DNA of 64,000 nucleotides from Diospyros lotus (GCF_014633365.1 NC_068341.1:62001-126000); one strand, 5' to 3'. Numbered from the stretch's first letter, positions 48,526 to 60,487 are shown. The notes: generated from the sequence alone by a model not told the origin. Numbers and translations: made by a program.

Positions 48526-48770
48526 AGGGTTTACACAATGAAAGTTGATGATTTTATGTGAAACATTTATTTATTTATTCGCATATAAATTGCCAATCCC
48601 ATGGTGGGAATTCAAAAATATTATTTTATTATAGTTGTTGTTTTAGTCGAAACACCATTGATACTTTAAATTCTTGCAAGGAAACAACATTTTCTTTTTT
48701 TATTTTGCATTGACACTTATACCCCACCTAAGCAGGAATAAGGCTTGTTTTGTTATTACTGTTTTACATT
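48526..48770. other. Short noncoding spacer
   Basis: AT-rich sequence between the L1 fragment and Copia-2, with no features seen; presumed intron of the HSFA5-like gene. Confidence 0.4.
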
Positions 48771-48775
48771 GATAT

Positions 48776-48935
48776 TGTTGAGTTATATGGTTATAGTCTA
48801 GGGCTTATCCTATGTTAGAGCCTATGGCCCATGGCCCATTGTTTTTGTATATATATATATATAGGTGTATAGTTTATGAATTTAATTAAGTGAAATATAC
48901 ATATTAAAAGCTATGTTTTCTTCCTAAGTTTCACA
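48776..48935 (+). repeat. 5' LTR of Copia-2
   Basis: 160 bp with TG...CA ends. It contains a (TA)n tract at about 48850-48863 that is longer than in the 3' LTR. Confidence 0.93.
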
Positions 48936-49473
48936 TGGTATCAGAGTCAAAATACAAACCCTAGCCGCCGCCCACATCACCGATGACCACCGTCGGTCGC
49001 ATCACCATCGACTGTTGTAGCCTGCCGTGCCACCGTCGTCGCCGCCCACTGCGTTTCCGCCGCGCGCGCGCTACTGGTCAGCAGCGGGTCTTCACTGTCC
49101 GGCCACCAATCACGCACACCACCACCGCCGTTGCATTTGCCGGCCTCCGATCTGTTGACCCCCGGAGGAATGTCGTCATTACCTCCGCCACGCGCCGTCT
49201 CTCTCACACTGTTCGCGGAGACGTTTGTGCTCCAATCTCTCTCACCAGTGCTCCGATCGCAATGTCGTCTTCACCATTGGACTCACCTCCTTCAGTCCAT
49301 CCCAGATCCGATGGTTTCGTCACCATCCGCCGCTGCTAGTCATCGGCATCTGCCATATGTCGTCACTCCAGCGCGCCTGTTCTCTGTGCTGGATCATCCA
49401 GCCTTTATTTTTTAGCTTATTTCACCCTTTTGTTTTAAATTTGTTGATCTTGTAGGGCTCCCTTTGATCCAAC

Positions 49474-52400
49474 ATGGCTGGTACTAGTAAATTTGTATTT
49501 TGTCTTCCTCTCTAACAATTGCTACTGAGAAGTTGATGGGCAGTTCCAATTATATCTCTTGGTCCAAGGCAATTGAACTATAGTGTATGGGTCAAGGTTT
49601 ACAAGATCATCTAAGTACTAAGGCCGAGAATGTGACCACAAATAAATCTGAGTGGCAGAGAGCTGATGCTCTGTTGTGCAGTCTTCTGTGGCAGTCAATT
49701 GATCCCTTCCTTCATCTGATCTATACTAACTATACCACATGCTATGAATTGTGGGCTCAGGCCAAGGCTTTATACACTAATGACATTCAACGCCTGTATT
49801 TAGTGGTGTATAATCTGCTTAGTTTACGACAACAGGGTTTGACTCTTCCTGATTTTCTTGGTCGGATGGCCTTTAGTAAAGCTGAATTTAACTCCTTGTT
49901 ACCTGCTGGTAAGACTACTGCAGAGGATCTAGCTCAGCAGGATATGTTTTTCATGGTGTGTACTCTTGCTGCCATTGGTCCTGAGCATGCTCCTGTTCAT
50001 GATCAGATTTTTGCTAGTCTTACTGTACCTACTATTGATGAAGTGTATTCTCGTCTTCTTCGAGTTTCATCTGTTCTTACAGTGCCTCCATCTTCTGCAG
50101 GTGATCATTCAGTCATGGCTTCACAGGTTCAGAGTAGTGGCGAACAAGGAGGAGATCGTGGTAATCGGGGCAAACGCCCCAAGTGTAACTACTATCACAA
50201 GTGGGGGCATACTAAGGAATAGTGTTATAAGTTGCATGGCCGCCCTCCTTGTGTTAATGTTGCTCATGCTGATGGTTCTCGATCTGAGTCCTTTTATGAT
50301 CATCCACCACAATCTGTCCTTCTCACTAGGGCTGACTATGATAAGTATCTTAAGTATAAGACGTCCCAGCAAACCTCATCCACAATTGCTTCTGTTGCCC
50401 ACACTAGTGATTTCACTGCCTTTCTATCTCAGTCATCTTCTTTGGGACCATGGGTCCTAGACTCAGGTGCTTCTAACCACATCTCTGGTAATCCCCATTT
50501 GTTTTCACATTTTACTAATTCTATTTCTTTACCTTCTGTAACATTAGTCAACAAGTCCAAAGCGGTTGCTAAAGCTATTGGGACTGCTAAACCCTTACCT
50601 TCTTTGCCTTTAGATTCTGTCATTTATCTTCCTCATTGTCCATTTAATCTTGTCTTTGTTAGTAAACTTACGCGTGCCTTAAATTGTTCTATCACTTTTG
50701 ATGATCATTCTGTTACTATCCAGGATCGCGGTACGAGACAGATGATTGGCGTCGGATGTGAGTTGCAGGGTCTCTATCATCTCAACCTTCCTGCATCGCC
50801 TGCTGCTTGCTCGGTGACTGAGTCTCTTGCTCTTCTCCACAATCGTTTGGGACATTCTAGTTTGGCTAAGTTTCAGAAGATGGTCCCCAGTTTATCTAGT
50901 TTGTCGTCTTTTCATTGTGAGTCTTGTCAACTTGGAAAACAGTCTCGCACTTCTTTTCCAAAGCGTGTCAATAATCGGGCTGTGTCCCCGTTTGCTTTAG
51001 TTCATTCCGATGTCTGGGGTCCTAGTCGTGTCGTGTCTGTTTTGGGTTTTCAATATTTTATAACGTTTATCGACGATTATTCTCGTTGCACATGGTTATA
51101 TTTAATGAAAAATCGTTCTGAGTTATTCTCAATTTTTGAAACCTTTTGTGCTGAAATCAAAACACAATTTGATACATCTGTCCAAGTATTGCGCAGTGAC
51201 AATGCCCCTGAGTATTTTTCTCTTCCCTTTATTACCTTTATATCTTCTCAAGGGATCTTGCATCAATCGTCTTGTGCATATACACCACAGCAGAATGAGG
51301 TTGTTGAGCGTAAAAACAGACATTTGATTGAAACTGCTCGCACTCTTCTTCTACATCATCATGTCCCCTTTCGCTTTTGGGCTGAAGCTGTCCTTGCTGC
51401 TCGCTCACTATATGGGTTGAAGAAGTCTCCTCAAGCCTGGTTTGGTCGTTTCAGTGCTGTCATTCAAGAGTTTGGTATGACTCGTAGTGAGTCTGATCAT
51501 TCGGTTTTTTATAAACACACATCACAAGGGAGGTGTATATACTTGGTTGTCTATGTGGATGATATTGTTATTACAGGTGATGATCAGGATGGTATTATTC
51601 AGTTGAAGAAACATCTTTTTCATCATTTTCAGACTAAGGACTTGGGGTTACTTAAATACTTTCTTGGCATAGAAGTTGTTCAGTCCAGTTCTGGTATTGT
51701 TATCTCTCAACGAAAGTATGTGTTAGACATTCTAGAAAAAACTTGGATGCTTGATTATAAACCTATAGATTCTCCTATGAACCTTAATGTAAAGCTCTTA
51801 CCAAGACAAGGGGAGGCTGTTGTTGATCCTGGAAGATACCGCAGGCTAGTCGGAAAACTTAATTATCTCACTATCACTCGCCCAGATATTTCTTTCTCAG
51901 TCAGTGATGTCAGTCAGTTTTTACAGTCTCCTTGCGATAGCCACTGGGATGCAGTAGTCCAGATTCTCAAGTATATTAAGGGAGCTCCAGGTAAAGGACT
52001 ATTGTATGAGGACAAATGTCATACTCAAGTAGTCGGATATTCTAATGCTGATTAGGCAGGTTTTCCTTCTGATTGACGGTCTACATCAGGATATTGTGTT
52101 CTGGTTGGAGGAAACCTAGTATCTTAGAAAAGTAAGAAGCAAGAGGTTGTTGCTAGGTCGAGTGTAGAAGCAAAAAATTGTGCTATGGCCTTGGCAACGT
52201 GTGAATTTATCTGGTTAAAACAATTGTTTCAGGAGCTCAAGTTTGGAGAGATATCACAGATGAAATTAATTTGCGACAATCAAGTTGCATTACATATTGC
52301 TTCCAATCCAGTCTTTCATGAGAGGACCAAACATATCGAGATAGATTGTCACTTCATCCGAGAGAAGATTTTATCTGGCTGTATTACCACAGATTTTGTC

Positions 52401-52517
52401 AATTCCAATGACCAGTTAGCAGAGATATCTTCACTAAGTCTCTTAGGAGTCCTCGAATTGAGCATATTTGTAGCAAGCTTGAGAGGGAATGTTGAGCATA
52501 TGATACATATGCTCTAG
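49474..52517 (+). pseudogene. Copia-2 gag-pol with fused integrase and RT
   Basis: Gag begins at ATG 49474 but meets a stop within 14 codons and changes frame; a 211-codon piece (49587-50222) holds most of gag. The zinc knuckle at its end has lost a Cys (CNYYHKWGH) and has a stop before CYKLHG. A single 607-codon frame (50232-52055) then carries protease (VLDSGASNHIS), pre-integrase HHCC, integrase (DVWGPS, RSDNAPEY) up to RFWAEAVLAA, then jumps directly to RSLYGLKKSPQAW of reverse transcriptase and on to YVDDIVITG. The integrase end and RT start are deleted without loss of frame. RNase H has three in-frame stops between 52054 and 52127. Confidence 0.92.
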
Positions 52518-52529
52518 CTTGAGAGGGAA

Positions 52530-52684
52530 TGTTGAGTTATATGGTTATAGTCTAGGGGTTATCCTATGTTAGAGCCCATGACCCAGGCTCATTGTATTTG
52601 TATATATATATAGGTGTATAGTCTATGAATTTAATTAAGTGAAATATACATATTAAAAGCTAGGTTTTCTTCCTAAGTTTCACA
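52530..52684 (+). repeat. 3' LTR of Copia-2
   Basis: 155 bp, same ends as the 5' LTR, preceded by the polypurine tract and followed by the GATAT duplication. Confidence 0.93.
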
Positions 52685-52689
52685 GATAT

Positions 52690-53350
52690 AAGTGAAAATA
52701 AGTGGAAAGATGACCCTGACTTGCTTGGGAGTGAACCAAACATCAAACTGGATCAAGTTTGGAATAATTTAGCGCTCTTGATGTTATAATTTTGGTGCAA
52801 CATGAAGCTACCAACTTGTGTGATTAAAAGGTCAAAATGTAAACTTTAATGATTATGTTAACATCAATTTAGTTGTAATGTGTGCCATTTAAGGTAAGAG
52901 TGCTGTTAGATGAATCTCTTTATCTGATATTTGATATTACTACTAGATAATTTAGTAGGTCATGATCTTGTAAGGTTAGGTGCTAAATAAATTTGGGTTT
53001 TAGTTGTTACTTGTTGCTATTTCTTATTGGATTTAGTAAGTAGGTGTTAGATCCGAGATCTAACAGGGAAGTTCTCAATTATTTAGAAGATAATTAGGTG
53101 GGAAAATGAGGGGGAAAAAGGAAGGGAGTTTGAGAATTGGGGAAGGAAGAATCGAGGGAGAGGAAGAGAGAACCAGAGGAGGGAAATGAGATCACTCAAA
53201 TTGTATTCGATGATTTCAAATCGGCTGCGTCAACTCTTATATATTGATTCTTGTTGGTCCTTTAGGGTATGGCCACTCAAGAGGGGGTGAATTTAGTGAT
53301 TAAAATTTTTCACAATTTTAATAAATATTCTTAATTAATGATTTTATTTA
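52690..53350. other. Noncoding between Copia-2 and TRIM
   Basis: 52690-52770 reads in one frame as KWKDDPDLLGSEPNIKLDQVW on the + strand, but I cannot attach it to a family and it ends soon after. From about 53260, with GGCCACTCAAGAGGGGGTGA, the sequence looks like a common plant LTR phrase, and the TRIM is inserted into this unit. Confidence 0.35.
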
Positions 53351-53357
53351 AGAATAT

Positions 53358-53706
53358 TGTGAGAATCCCATATCACCTCAATAAAAGAGACTTGAGCTAT
53401 ATATAAGGAGAATGATCCCTCCAACTATTAAGCTGGCTTTTCAAGTTGGAGTTCTACTTCTAACTTCTCACATGGTATCAGAGCCAACCCTTGGTAGGGG
53501 GACTACCCTCGGTTGTGGTAATGGACTAGTACCCTGCCTGATTACCTGGGCATGTATCAGTTACTGAAGAAGCTTCGGCGGGGGGGGGGAGTGTGAGAAT
53601 CCCACATCGCCTCAACAAGGGAGACCTGGGCTATATAGAAGGACGAGGATCCCTCCACCTATTAAGCTGGCTTTTCAGGTTGGAGTTCTACCTCTAACTT
53701 CTCACA
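53358..53706 (+). mobile_element. TRIM (terminal-repeat retrotransposon in miniature)
   Basis: Two 115-bp LTRs (53358-53472 and 53592-53706), both TGTGAGAATCCCA...CTTCTCACA, flank a 119-bp interior. The interior starts with the primer site TGGTATCAGAGCC (53473-53485) and ends with a G-run and AGT, a polypurine tract. AATAT stands on both sides (53353-53357 and 53707-53711). The LTRs differ at about 14 of 115 positions, so the insertion is not recent. There is no coding capacity, as expected for a TRIM moved by another element's enzymes. Confidence 0.95.
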
Positions 53707-53711
53707 AATAT

Positions 53712-54120
53712 ATATTTGATAAATATAATAAATGATGCTTGAGATTAATAATAAATGCAAGCCACAAAATATAACAAAAATAAATTAAATAAGATAATAG
53801 GCAATTTTAAGTGGTTCGGTGTCTCTACATACACTTAGTCCACTCTTCAAGATCTAACCACCCTTGGGATTTTACTAAATCAATTTTACCAAGATTTTCA
53901 CACTAGCTCACCTTGAAAATTAAATACACACCTAGATTACAACGGGTTCTAGCCAACCACTACACCAAGACTTCTGCCTTAACTTACCTTGAAAATTAAA
54001 TTCACCTAAATTTTAACGGTTCTAGAAAACCTATATAATTCACAATGATATTTTAAATGTTTACAAATAATTGTCCACACTTGGACAAAAATAAATAAGC
54101 AATTAAGAATAAATTATAGA
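53712..54120. other. AT-rich repeat flank
   Basis: Contains TTTTAAGTGGTTCGGTGTCT, a phrase typical of plant LTR-type repeats, and a repeated phrase CTCACCTTGAAAATTAAAT / CTTACCTTGAAAATTAAATT (about 53910 and 53985). No gene. Probably part of an older retroelement that received both the TRIM and the LINE below. Confidence 0.4.
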
Positions 54121-54139
54121 AGACAATAATATTTAAATA

Positions 54140-54745
54140 CTACAATAACAACATATCCAGCCTTTATCCCACTATGTGGCGTCGACTACATGAATTCTAG
54201 ACTTCCATGTATTTCTGTCTTTTGTCATATCTCCATTTAGGCTCATACACTTCATATCAAACTTTAATGTCTCTCTCAAAGTCTTTTTGGGTCTGCCTCG
54301 ACCTCTTTTTTTGACAAATTGTTTCATTTCATCAACTCTCATCACAGGAGCGTCTCTTAGTCTCCTTCTCACATGACCAAACTATCTTAGTCTAGTCTCT
54401 CTCATCTTCTCCTCAATTGACACTACTTTTACTTTATTACGAATAACATCATTTCTAATTTTATCTTTTCTTGTATGGCCGCACATCCATCTTAGCATTC
54501 TCATCTCCGCTAGGCTCGTCTTTTGTTCATGCTAGTATTTAACTGTCCAACATTCTAAAGCATATAACAAGATTGATCTTATAGCTGTCGTATAGAATTT
54601 TCCTTTCAATTTAAATGGGATTTTACCATCACATAACACCCCCGGATTCATTTCTCTATTTTAGCCAACCTACCTTAATTCTATGCGTGACATCCTCATG
54701 AATTTCTCCATCTTTTTGAATAAATAAATTGGTGACATCCTCATA
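54140..54745 (-). mobile_element. RTE-type LINE fragment with 19-bp TSD
   Basis: The minus-strand frame 54372-54172 contains KRGRGRPKKTLRETL, the RGRPKKTW-type end of plant RTE reverse transcriptase ORFs, and the 3' end phrase with CAGCCTTTATCCCACTATGT and ACAATAACAACA matches RTE tails. AGACAATAATATTTAAATA occurs at 54121-54139 and again at 54746-54764, a 19-bp duplication. The copy is strongly 5'-truncated. Upstream frames are degenerate. Confidence 0.82.
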
Positions 54746-54764
54746 AGACAATAATATTTAAATA

Positions 54765-55472
54765 AATAAATAAATTGGTGACCTCAGATTTGATGGAGAA
54801 ATTCAGAGTGGATTTGAAATTTTTTTTGTCCTCTTGCCTTATAGCTCTTCGGTTGTTGTGGAATAACGCTTCGAGAGCCTTGAATTGCTTGGATTTTAGT
54901 TTGAGAGCGTTTGAGATCTTTTGGATGCTTTAGATATGCAATATGTGCAAAGAATAATAAAAAAAATGAGTTCGGGGATATTTATAAGCGTTTGGGACAC
55001 TATTTCAAACGATTATTTTTTTTACCGTTAAGCCAAGGGCTGACCTTCAAAGGGAGAAGGGTTGACCTTTGTTGGAATTTGCATCGATCAAAAATTCGAT
55101 CGTTGGGCCGAGGGTCGACCTTTGCTTCATGGAGGGCCGACCTTTGCTTGCCTTTGCTTGAAAAGTTGACTTTCGAAAGCCCGAGGGTTGACTTTCCTAT
55201 AGTGCACTGCAGCGAAGGGCCGACCTTCGAAAATCAAAGGGTCCGCTTTTGCATTATAGCAATAGTAAATCACTGTAGCAATGGTTAAAAAATTATTTTA
55301 TGCATTATAAAATTACTTAAAAAATAATTTTTATGGAAAATAAAAAATAATTTGGTATTACAATTAGTATATTTGAGAAAAATATTCTTTTTGTTAATCA
55401 CAAAAAACACTATAATTTGTATATTGAAAATATCATTTTTGTTAATTATCAAAATTTAATTAGTATAAGCAA
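54765..55472. other. Noncoding with GACCTTTG-type repeats
   Basis: No gene family is recognised; a 125-codon frame (54911-55288) covers the repeat and is Leu/Phe/Arg-rich. Between 55020 and 55250 the phrase GGGTYGACCTTTG or its relatives occurs seven times at irregular spacing. Downstream is AT-rich up to the chromovirus insertion. Confidence 0.5.
55020..55250 (+). repeat. Degenerate (A)GGGYYGACYTTYG repeats
   Basis: Instances include GGGCTGACCTTCAAAGG, GGGTTGACCTTTGTTGG, GGGTCGACCTTTGCTTC, GGGCCGACCTTTGCTTG, AAGTTGACTTTCGAAAG, GGGTTGACTTTCC and GGGCCGACCTTCGAAAA. Spacing varies between about 20 and 55 bases. The family is unknown; probably part of an LTR. Confidence 0.7.
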
Positions 55473-55477
55473 GTTGG

Positions 55478-55750
55478 TGTCAAGCCCTTGAATTGGGGCT
55501 TGCAATTTGGTAGAATAGAAAGAAAGAGAACAGAAGATAGAAGAGAGAATCAAGAGAGAGAGTAATTGTTTATTAACTTCCAAGATACTCTCAAGTGTGT
55601 CATAGGTCCATGTTTTATAAGACCTCTAGCTGTCTCAATAGACTTCTAACTACCCAACAGTTTAACCGTTTATAGTATTCTATTAGCTCCTTTATTTCCC
55701 TATTAGATTATACATTTTACAATATTACATACTACACTAGGGTCGTGACA
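55478..55750 (-). repeat. 3' LTR of Reina-like element
   Basis: 273 bp, starts TGTCAAGCCC and ends GTCGTGACA (+ strand). It lacks a short block (AAGACGTAAGAACTGATAG region) present in the other LTR. Confidence 0.88.
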
Positions 55751-55815
55751 ATTCCCACTCCTTCAAATCATTCTTGTCCCCAAGAATATTAAAGAAGACT
55801 GACAGTTCGAGGGAA

Positions 55816-58800
55816 CTACTTCAGTAGATCTAGGAGATACTCCCACGTGGTGTTGCCCGGTGATAAATGAGACCACTGCACCCTCACTTGAACTAGAGGT
55901 AGTTGTCCTTGGTATTGTACCCGTTTCTCTAACACCGCTTGGGGTTCAATTATCTCTTCTTCCTTTTCTACACTAGATGGTAGATCCAGTCCAGTAGACA
56001 CAACTACTCATTTTGCTCTTTTTAGCAAAGATACATGAAATACAGGATGTTGGTTCACTCCCTCTGACAGCTGCAACCTATATGCCACTCGACCCACCTT
56101 GGCCTCAATTAGATACGGTCCAAAATACTTTGGACTTAGTTTAGAGACTGGTAGGGATGTATAGGGTTGTTGTAAAAACCTCCTTACCTTAAGGTAGACT
56201 CGATCTCCTACCTCAAAAGTCCTCTCATTGCGTCGTTTGTCCACTACCTGTTTCATTCTATTACGGGCAGTAACTAATTCCCTTTTTAGGACTTCTAACA
56301 GATGTTGTCTCTGTTGGAAGTACTGCTCCACATCAACCATAGTAGGTTGAGATCCTGATAGTGCAGGCAGTAATGGAGGTTTATATCCAAACATAGCTTC
56401 GAAGGGACTTCTTTTGATGGCATTGTGATAAGTGGAATTATACCACCATTGTGCTAATGGTAGCCACTTATTCCAACTCTTGGGGTGGTTGAAGCACATA
56501 CACCTCATATATGTGTCCAAACACTGGTTCACTCGTTCCGTTTGGCCATCCGTTTGAGGATGGTAGGTTGTTTACATTCATAATCCCACTCCTAGCTTCT
56601 TGAATAACTCTTGCCAAAATGAACTTGTGAAAACCTTATCTCTATCCGAGATAATGGTTTTAGGGATACCATGGAAGCTGGCCACTCTGTCTAGAAATGT
56701 TCTAGCCATTTCTTGGGCCGTAAATGGATGAGATAAGCTAAGGAAATGCCCAAACTTAGTGAATCAATCGACTATCACCATAACCACATCTTTACCTTCC
56801 GATTTAGGGAGTCCTTCTACAAAGTCCATAGAAATGTTGTCCTATGTTTGTTGTGGCATTGCCAGAGGTTGTAGTAGACCTGGATAGGGCACCTATTCAT
56901 GTTTACATTGCTGGCATACTGTACATGCCATTACAAACTTCAATACTTCCGTTTTCTGTTTTGGCCAAAAGAATAGTTGCTTTACCTTTTGATAAGTGGC
57001 ATGAATTCTTGAATGACCACCTATTGGAGAACAATGTATGGCTTTAAGAATCTTCTCGGTAGTGTCATCTCCCACCACTAATCGTCCTTTGTATCTCATC
57101 AACCCATTCGCCAAGGTATAATTAGGGACTGTAGTAGGATTAACTACCAACTGTGCCAAAATTTCCTTGAGCCACTTTGTTTTTTCATAGCTTTTTGTCG
57201 ACTCGGTCATCCACTCCGACATTATAGCTACAATAGACTAACAAACTGCATTCTCATCTCGTCTTGAAAGGGTATCGACCACTACATTTTTCTTACCCCT
57301 TCTGTACTAAATAGTAAAATCCAGTCCCGTGAGTTTTGAAACTCCCTTTCACTGGAGATACGTGTGCAACTTCTGTTGAACTAAAAACTGCAAGCTCTCA
57401 TGGTCCGTTTTGATCACAAATGGACTCCTTTCTAAGTAATGACGCCACTTATCAATAGCTCTTAATACCACCAAGAGTTCTTTGTCATAAACACTTAAGC
57501 CTAAGTGTTTTTGAGAAAGGGCTTGGCTTATAAAGGCCAAGGGCTGCCCTTGCTGTACCAACACAGCCCCAATTCCCGAGTCACACGCATCAGTCTCCAC
57601 TGTAAAAGGCTTGGAAAAATCTGGCAAAGCAAGGACCGGGGCCATAGACATGGCCTTCTTGAGGGAAATGAAAGTTGCTTCGGCCCTTGGATTCCACTGA
57701 AAGCCTCCCTTCTTGAGCAACTCAGTAAGTGGTTTGCTGATCATTCCGTAGTGCTGAACAAATTTTCGGTAATAACCAGTCAAGCCCAAAAATCCTCTCA
57801 ACTCCTTTACTGTTTTAGGTCTAGGCCACTCGCACATAGCTTTCACTTTCTTAGGATCTATCCTCACCCCTTCACCACAGATAATATGGCCCAAATACTC
57901 AACTTCCTTGGCAGCAAAAGTACATTTGGAAAGCTTAACAAACAATTGGTGAGATTTAAGGATCTCAAATGTGGTCCGAAAGTGTGATAGGTGCTGGTTA
58001 AAGGTGGAACTATAAACGAGGATGTCTTAAAAAAAAAAAAAAATAGGATGAACTTCCTCAAATGAGGTAAAAAAATCTAGTTCATCAATGCTTCAAAGGT
58101 GGCAGGGGCGTTGGTTAAGCCAAATGGCATAACAATGAATTCGTAGACACCTTGATGAGTTCTAAAAGCTGTTTTAGGTATGTCGGATAGTGCCATTCAA
58201 ATTTGGTGGTAACCAGACCTAAGGTCCAGCTTATAGAATATTTTTGCACCAAACAACTCATCCAATAAGTCATCAATCAAAGGTATGGGAAACTTGTTCT
58301 TTATTTTATTAGAATTGAGTTGTCTATAGTCTATGCAAAACCTCCAAGCTTCATCCTTCTTTTTGACAAGGAAAACTGGAAAAGCATAGGGGCTTTGACT
58401 TGACTGGATGATGGCTGAGTCTATCATGGTTTTTACTTGTTTCTCAATTTATGTTTTTTGGATAGGGGGATACCTGTATGGCCGAATGTTAGTAGGAGCA
58501 GAGTTAGGTTTGAGGTGGATTGCATGGTCCAAGGGTCTTTGGGGAGACAAGGAATTTAGTTCTGCAAATAAATCCTTAAACTCTACCAAAATTGAATGTA
58601 AGCTATCCGAATTTTGTATCTTCTTTGCGATTTGTACCTCCAGCAAGTTTGTCGGTGGGGCTCCTTCCTTGGGCTAGTTATCATCTTTTGATTCTATAGC
58701 TCTTATAGAATAGAGCTATGCTATTTGCCCCCATTTCTTCCTCATCATCTTCTGCAACCTTTTCCCATTAAGTCCTTGAATTTCTACTGTGACTTCCAAT

Positions 58801-60465
58801 TTATTGAAGTCAAAAGTGAGGGGACTCACTGTCCTCATCCAATCCACACCAAGAACAATGTCACACCCTCCCAATTCCAGAATTTTGAGATCTGCCACAA
58901 ATTCCTGCCCTTGCATAATCCATGTGAATCCCACGCATTTGTAGTGACTGAACATTCGACTGCCATTGGCTACAGTGACAAACAAGAGAGTCGTGGTAGT
59001 CAAATACCACTTTAGGTTTGTAGCAGTTGCTTCGCTAAGGAAGCTATAGGTGCTTCCACTATCGATCAGCACCATTAGCTTTCTTTTTCCCACCTGACCC
59101 CTTACTTTGATTATCTGTCCCATTGGGGGCTACCTTTTAACGCATGAAAGGAAATCTCCCCTCCTTCCCCCCTCTGCACTTCTTCTTCATCTTCTTGCAA
59201 TGCTTCTCCTTCTACTTCCTCTTTTATTTCTTCCTCTTCACTCATGCCCTCTATCTTCATCAGTTGTCTTTTACACTAATGACTCAACCTGTATTTGTCG
59301 CAACATTTGAAGCACAACCCCAATTGCCTCCTTTGTTCCATCAAACTGCCTTTCCCTCCATTATTGTTTACTACTGGCTTAGCCGTTGATTGATTAGGCC
59401 ATGTTATTAATGGACTAAAGCTTCCTCCCCCATACTATCTGACTAGTATACTTGGCTTGTAAGGAACTTTATGTTTCTTGAAAATGGCCTCCAAGGTTAT
59501 TTCTTGAAGCCTCGCCCTTTCTGCCGCTTGACTCACTGTTGTTGGAGTCATCATCTTTACCATGGGTCGTAGCTCCTCCTTCAACCCACTCACGAAAATT
59601 GATACTACATACTAATCGGTAAGTCCAGGTTGAATCATACATACCAAGGGTCTCAATTCTTCGAAACAGGCAAGGTATTCCATTACAGTACCTTCTTGCT
59701 TCAATTTACTAAATTCTTCAACCACATTCGTTATTTCTTCTCTCCAAAATGTTCGCAAAGGCCATCCGCGAAAGCTCTCCACCCCCCTTGCAGCCCTCCA
59801 TCTTGGACCCACCTTTGGTACCAAGAATCTGCTACTTCATTCAACTAGGTTGCCGCTAGAGTTACTTTTTGATTTTCCCTTGTCTGATAGAGCTAGAAGA
59901 ATTGTTTGCACCGCCTTAGCTACGACCTTGGACTCTTTCCCTCGAACAATGGTATTTCCAACGTTGGCATAGGTGCATGGTCATGCGTCATTGGTTGCCT
60001 GGTTTTTCTCGCGTTTTCTCGAAGTAGATGTTGCTATGCCTCTTCCATGGCTACTTTCGTGCCCGATTGATCGCCGCGATGCAGCAAGATTGGTGCCGAT
60101 GTCTATCTTGGTGGGAATTCTGGTGATAACCAAAACTGGGGCAGAGAGGCCAACATATTTAACATATTGTTGATCCTTTACCCTTGTTGTTCCACAGTTT
60201 CTCAACACTTTTGGACTGATTCTTGGCATATTTCCACCGTTTCTTGTTGCTTTTCCGCAACCGCTTGCATGAGCTCCCTCCATTCCATCAATTCTTCCCT
60301 CGTTTGGCGTAGTACCTCCTGGGTGTTATTCATGCCAAATTCTATGGTTTCCAATTTGACCTCCAGTTGTTTCAGGCGCATTCCTTCGTCCATTGCTTCG
60401 CAATCCTCAACCATATTGGGCCCTGTTTGTTCCTTCCACTACTGTCACTACTACCCATCGTCGAA
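55816..60465 (-). pseudogene. Reina-like gag-pol, frame-broken
   Basis: Read on the minus strand: gag (from about 60458, MGSSDSSGRNKQGP, coiled-coil part near 60400-60210, capsid near 59830-59500), protease with LIDSGSTYSFLS (59070-59035), RT with [16 protein letters not shown] and [12 protein letters not shown] (58427-58197), RNase H with ETDACDSGIGAVL (57945-57349), integrase HHCC and core (57222-56900 and 56690-56008), and a chromodomain-like end with QVRVQWSHLSPGNTTWEYL (56001-55816). At least eight stops or frameshifts separate these. Near 58030 an A-run on the + strand replaces the codons of the RT catalytic FDD motif. No active enzyme can be made. Confidence 0.9.
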
Positions 60466-60487
60466 CTAACCGGCTCTGATACCACTT

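Larger units (their letters stand above)
48776..52684 (+). mobile_element. Copia-2, complete ends, internally deleted
   Basis: Flanked by GATAT on both sides (48771-48775 and 52685-52689). The 5' LTR 48776-48935 (160 bp) and 3' LTR 52530-52684 (155 bp) both run TGTTGAGTTATATGG...TTTCACA and differ at roughly one in twenty positions. TGGTATCAGAG (48936-48946) is the initiator-tRNA primer site and GAGAGGGAA (52521-52529) the polypurine tract. A GC-rich leader (48950-49470) precedes gag. Total length is 3909 bp, about 1 kb shorter than a full Copia element, because of a deletion inside pol. Confidence 0.95.

Noticed and set aside
52690..52780. Possible host exon reading KWKDDPDLLGSEPNIKLDQVW
   Set aside because: Short, without a clear acceptor or donor and without a family match; kept only as a remark.
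53592..53706. Cassandra-type TRIM carrying a 5S rRNA promoter
   Set aside because: The LTRs are only 115 bp and no 5S-like A box/IE/C box arrangement was seen.
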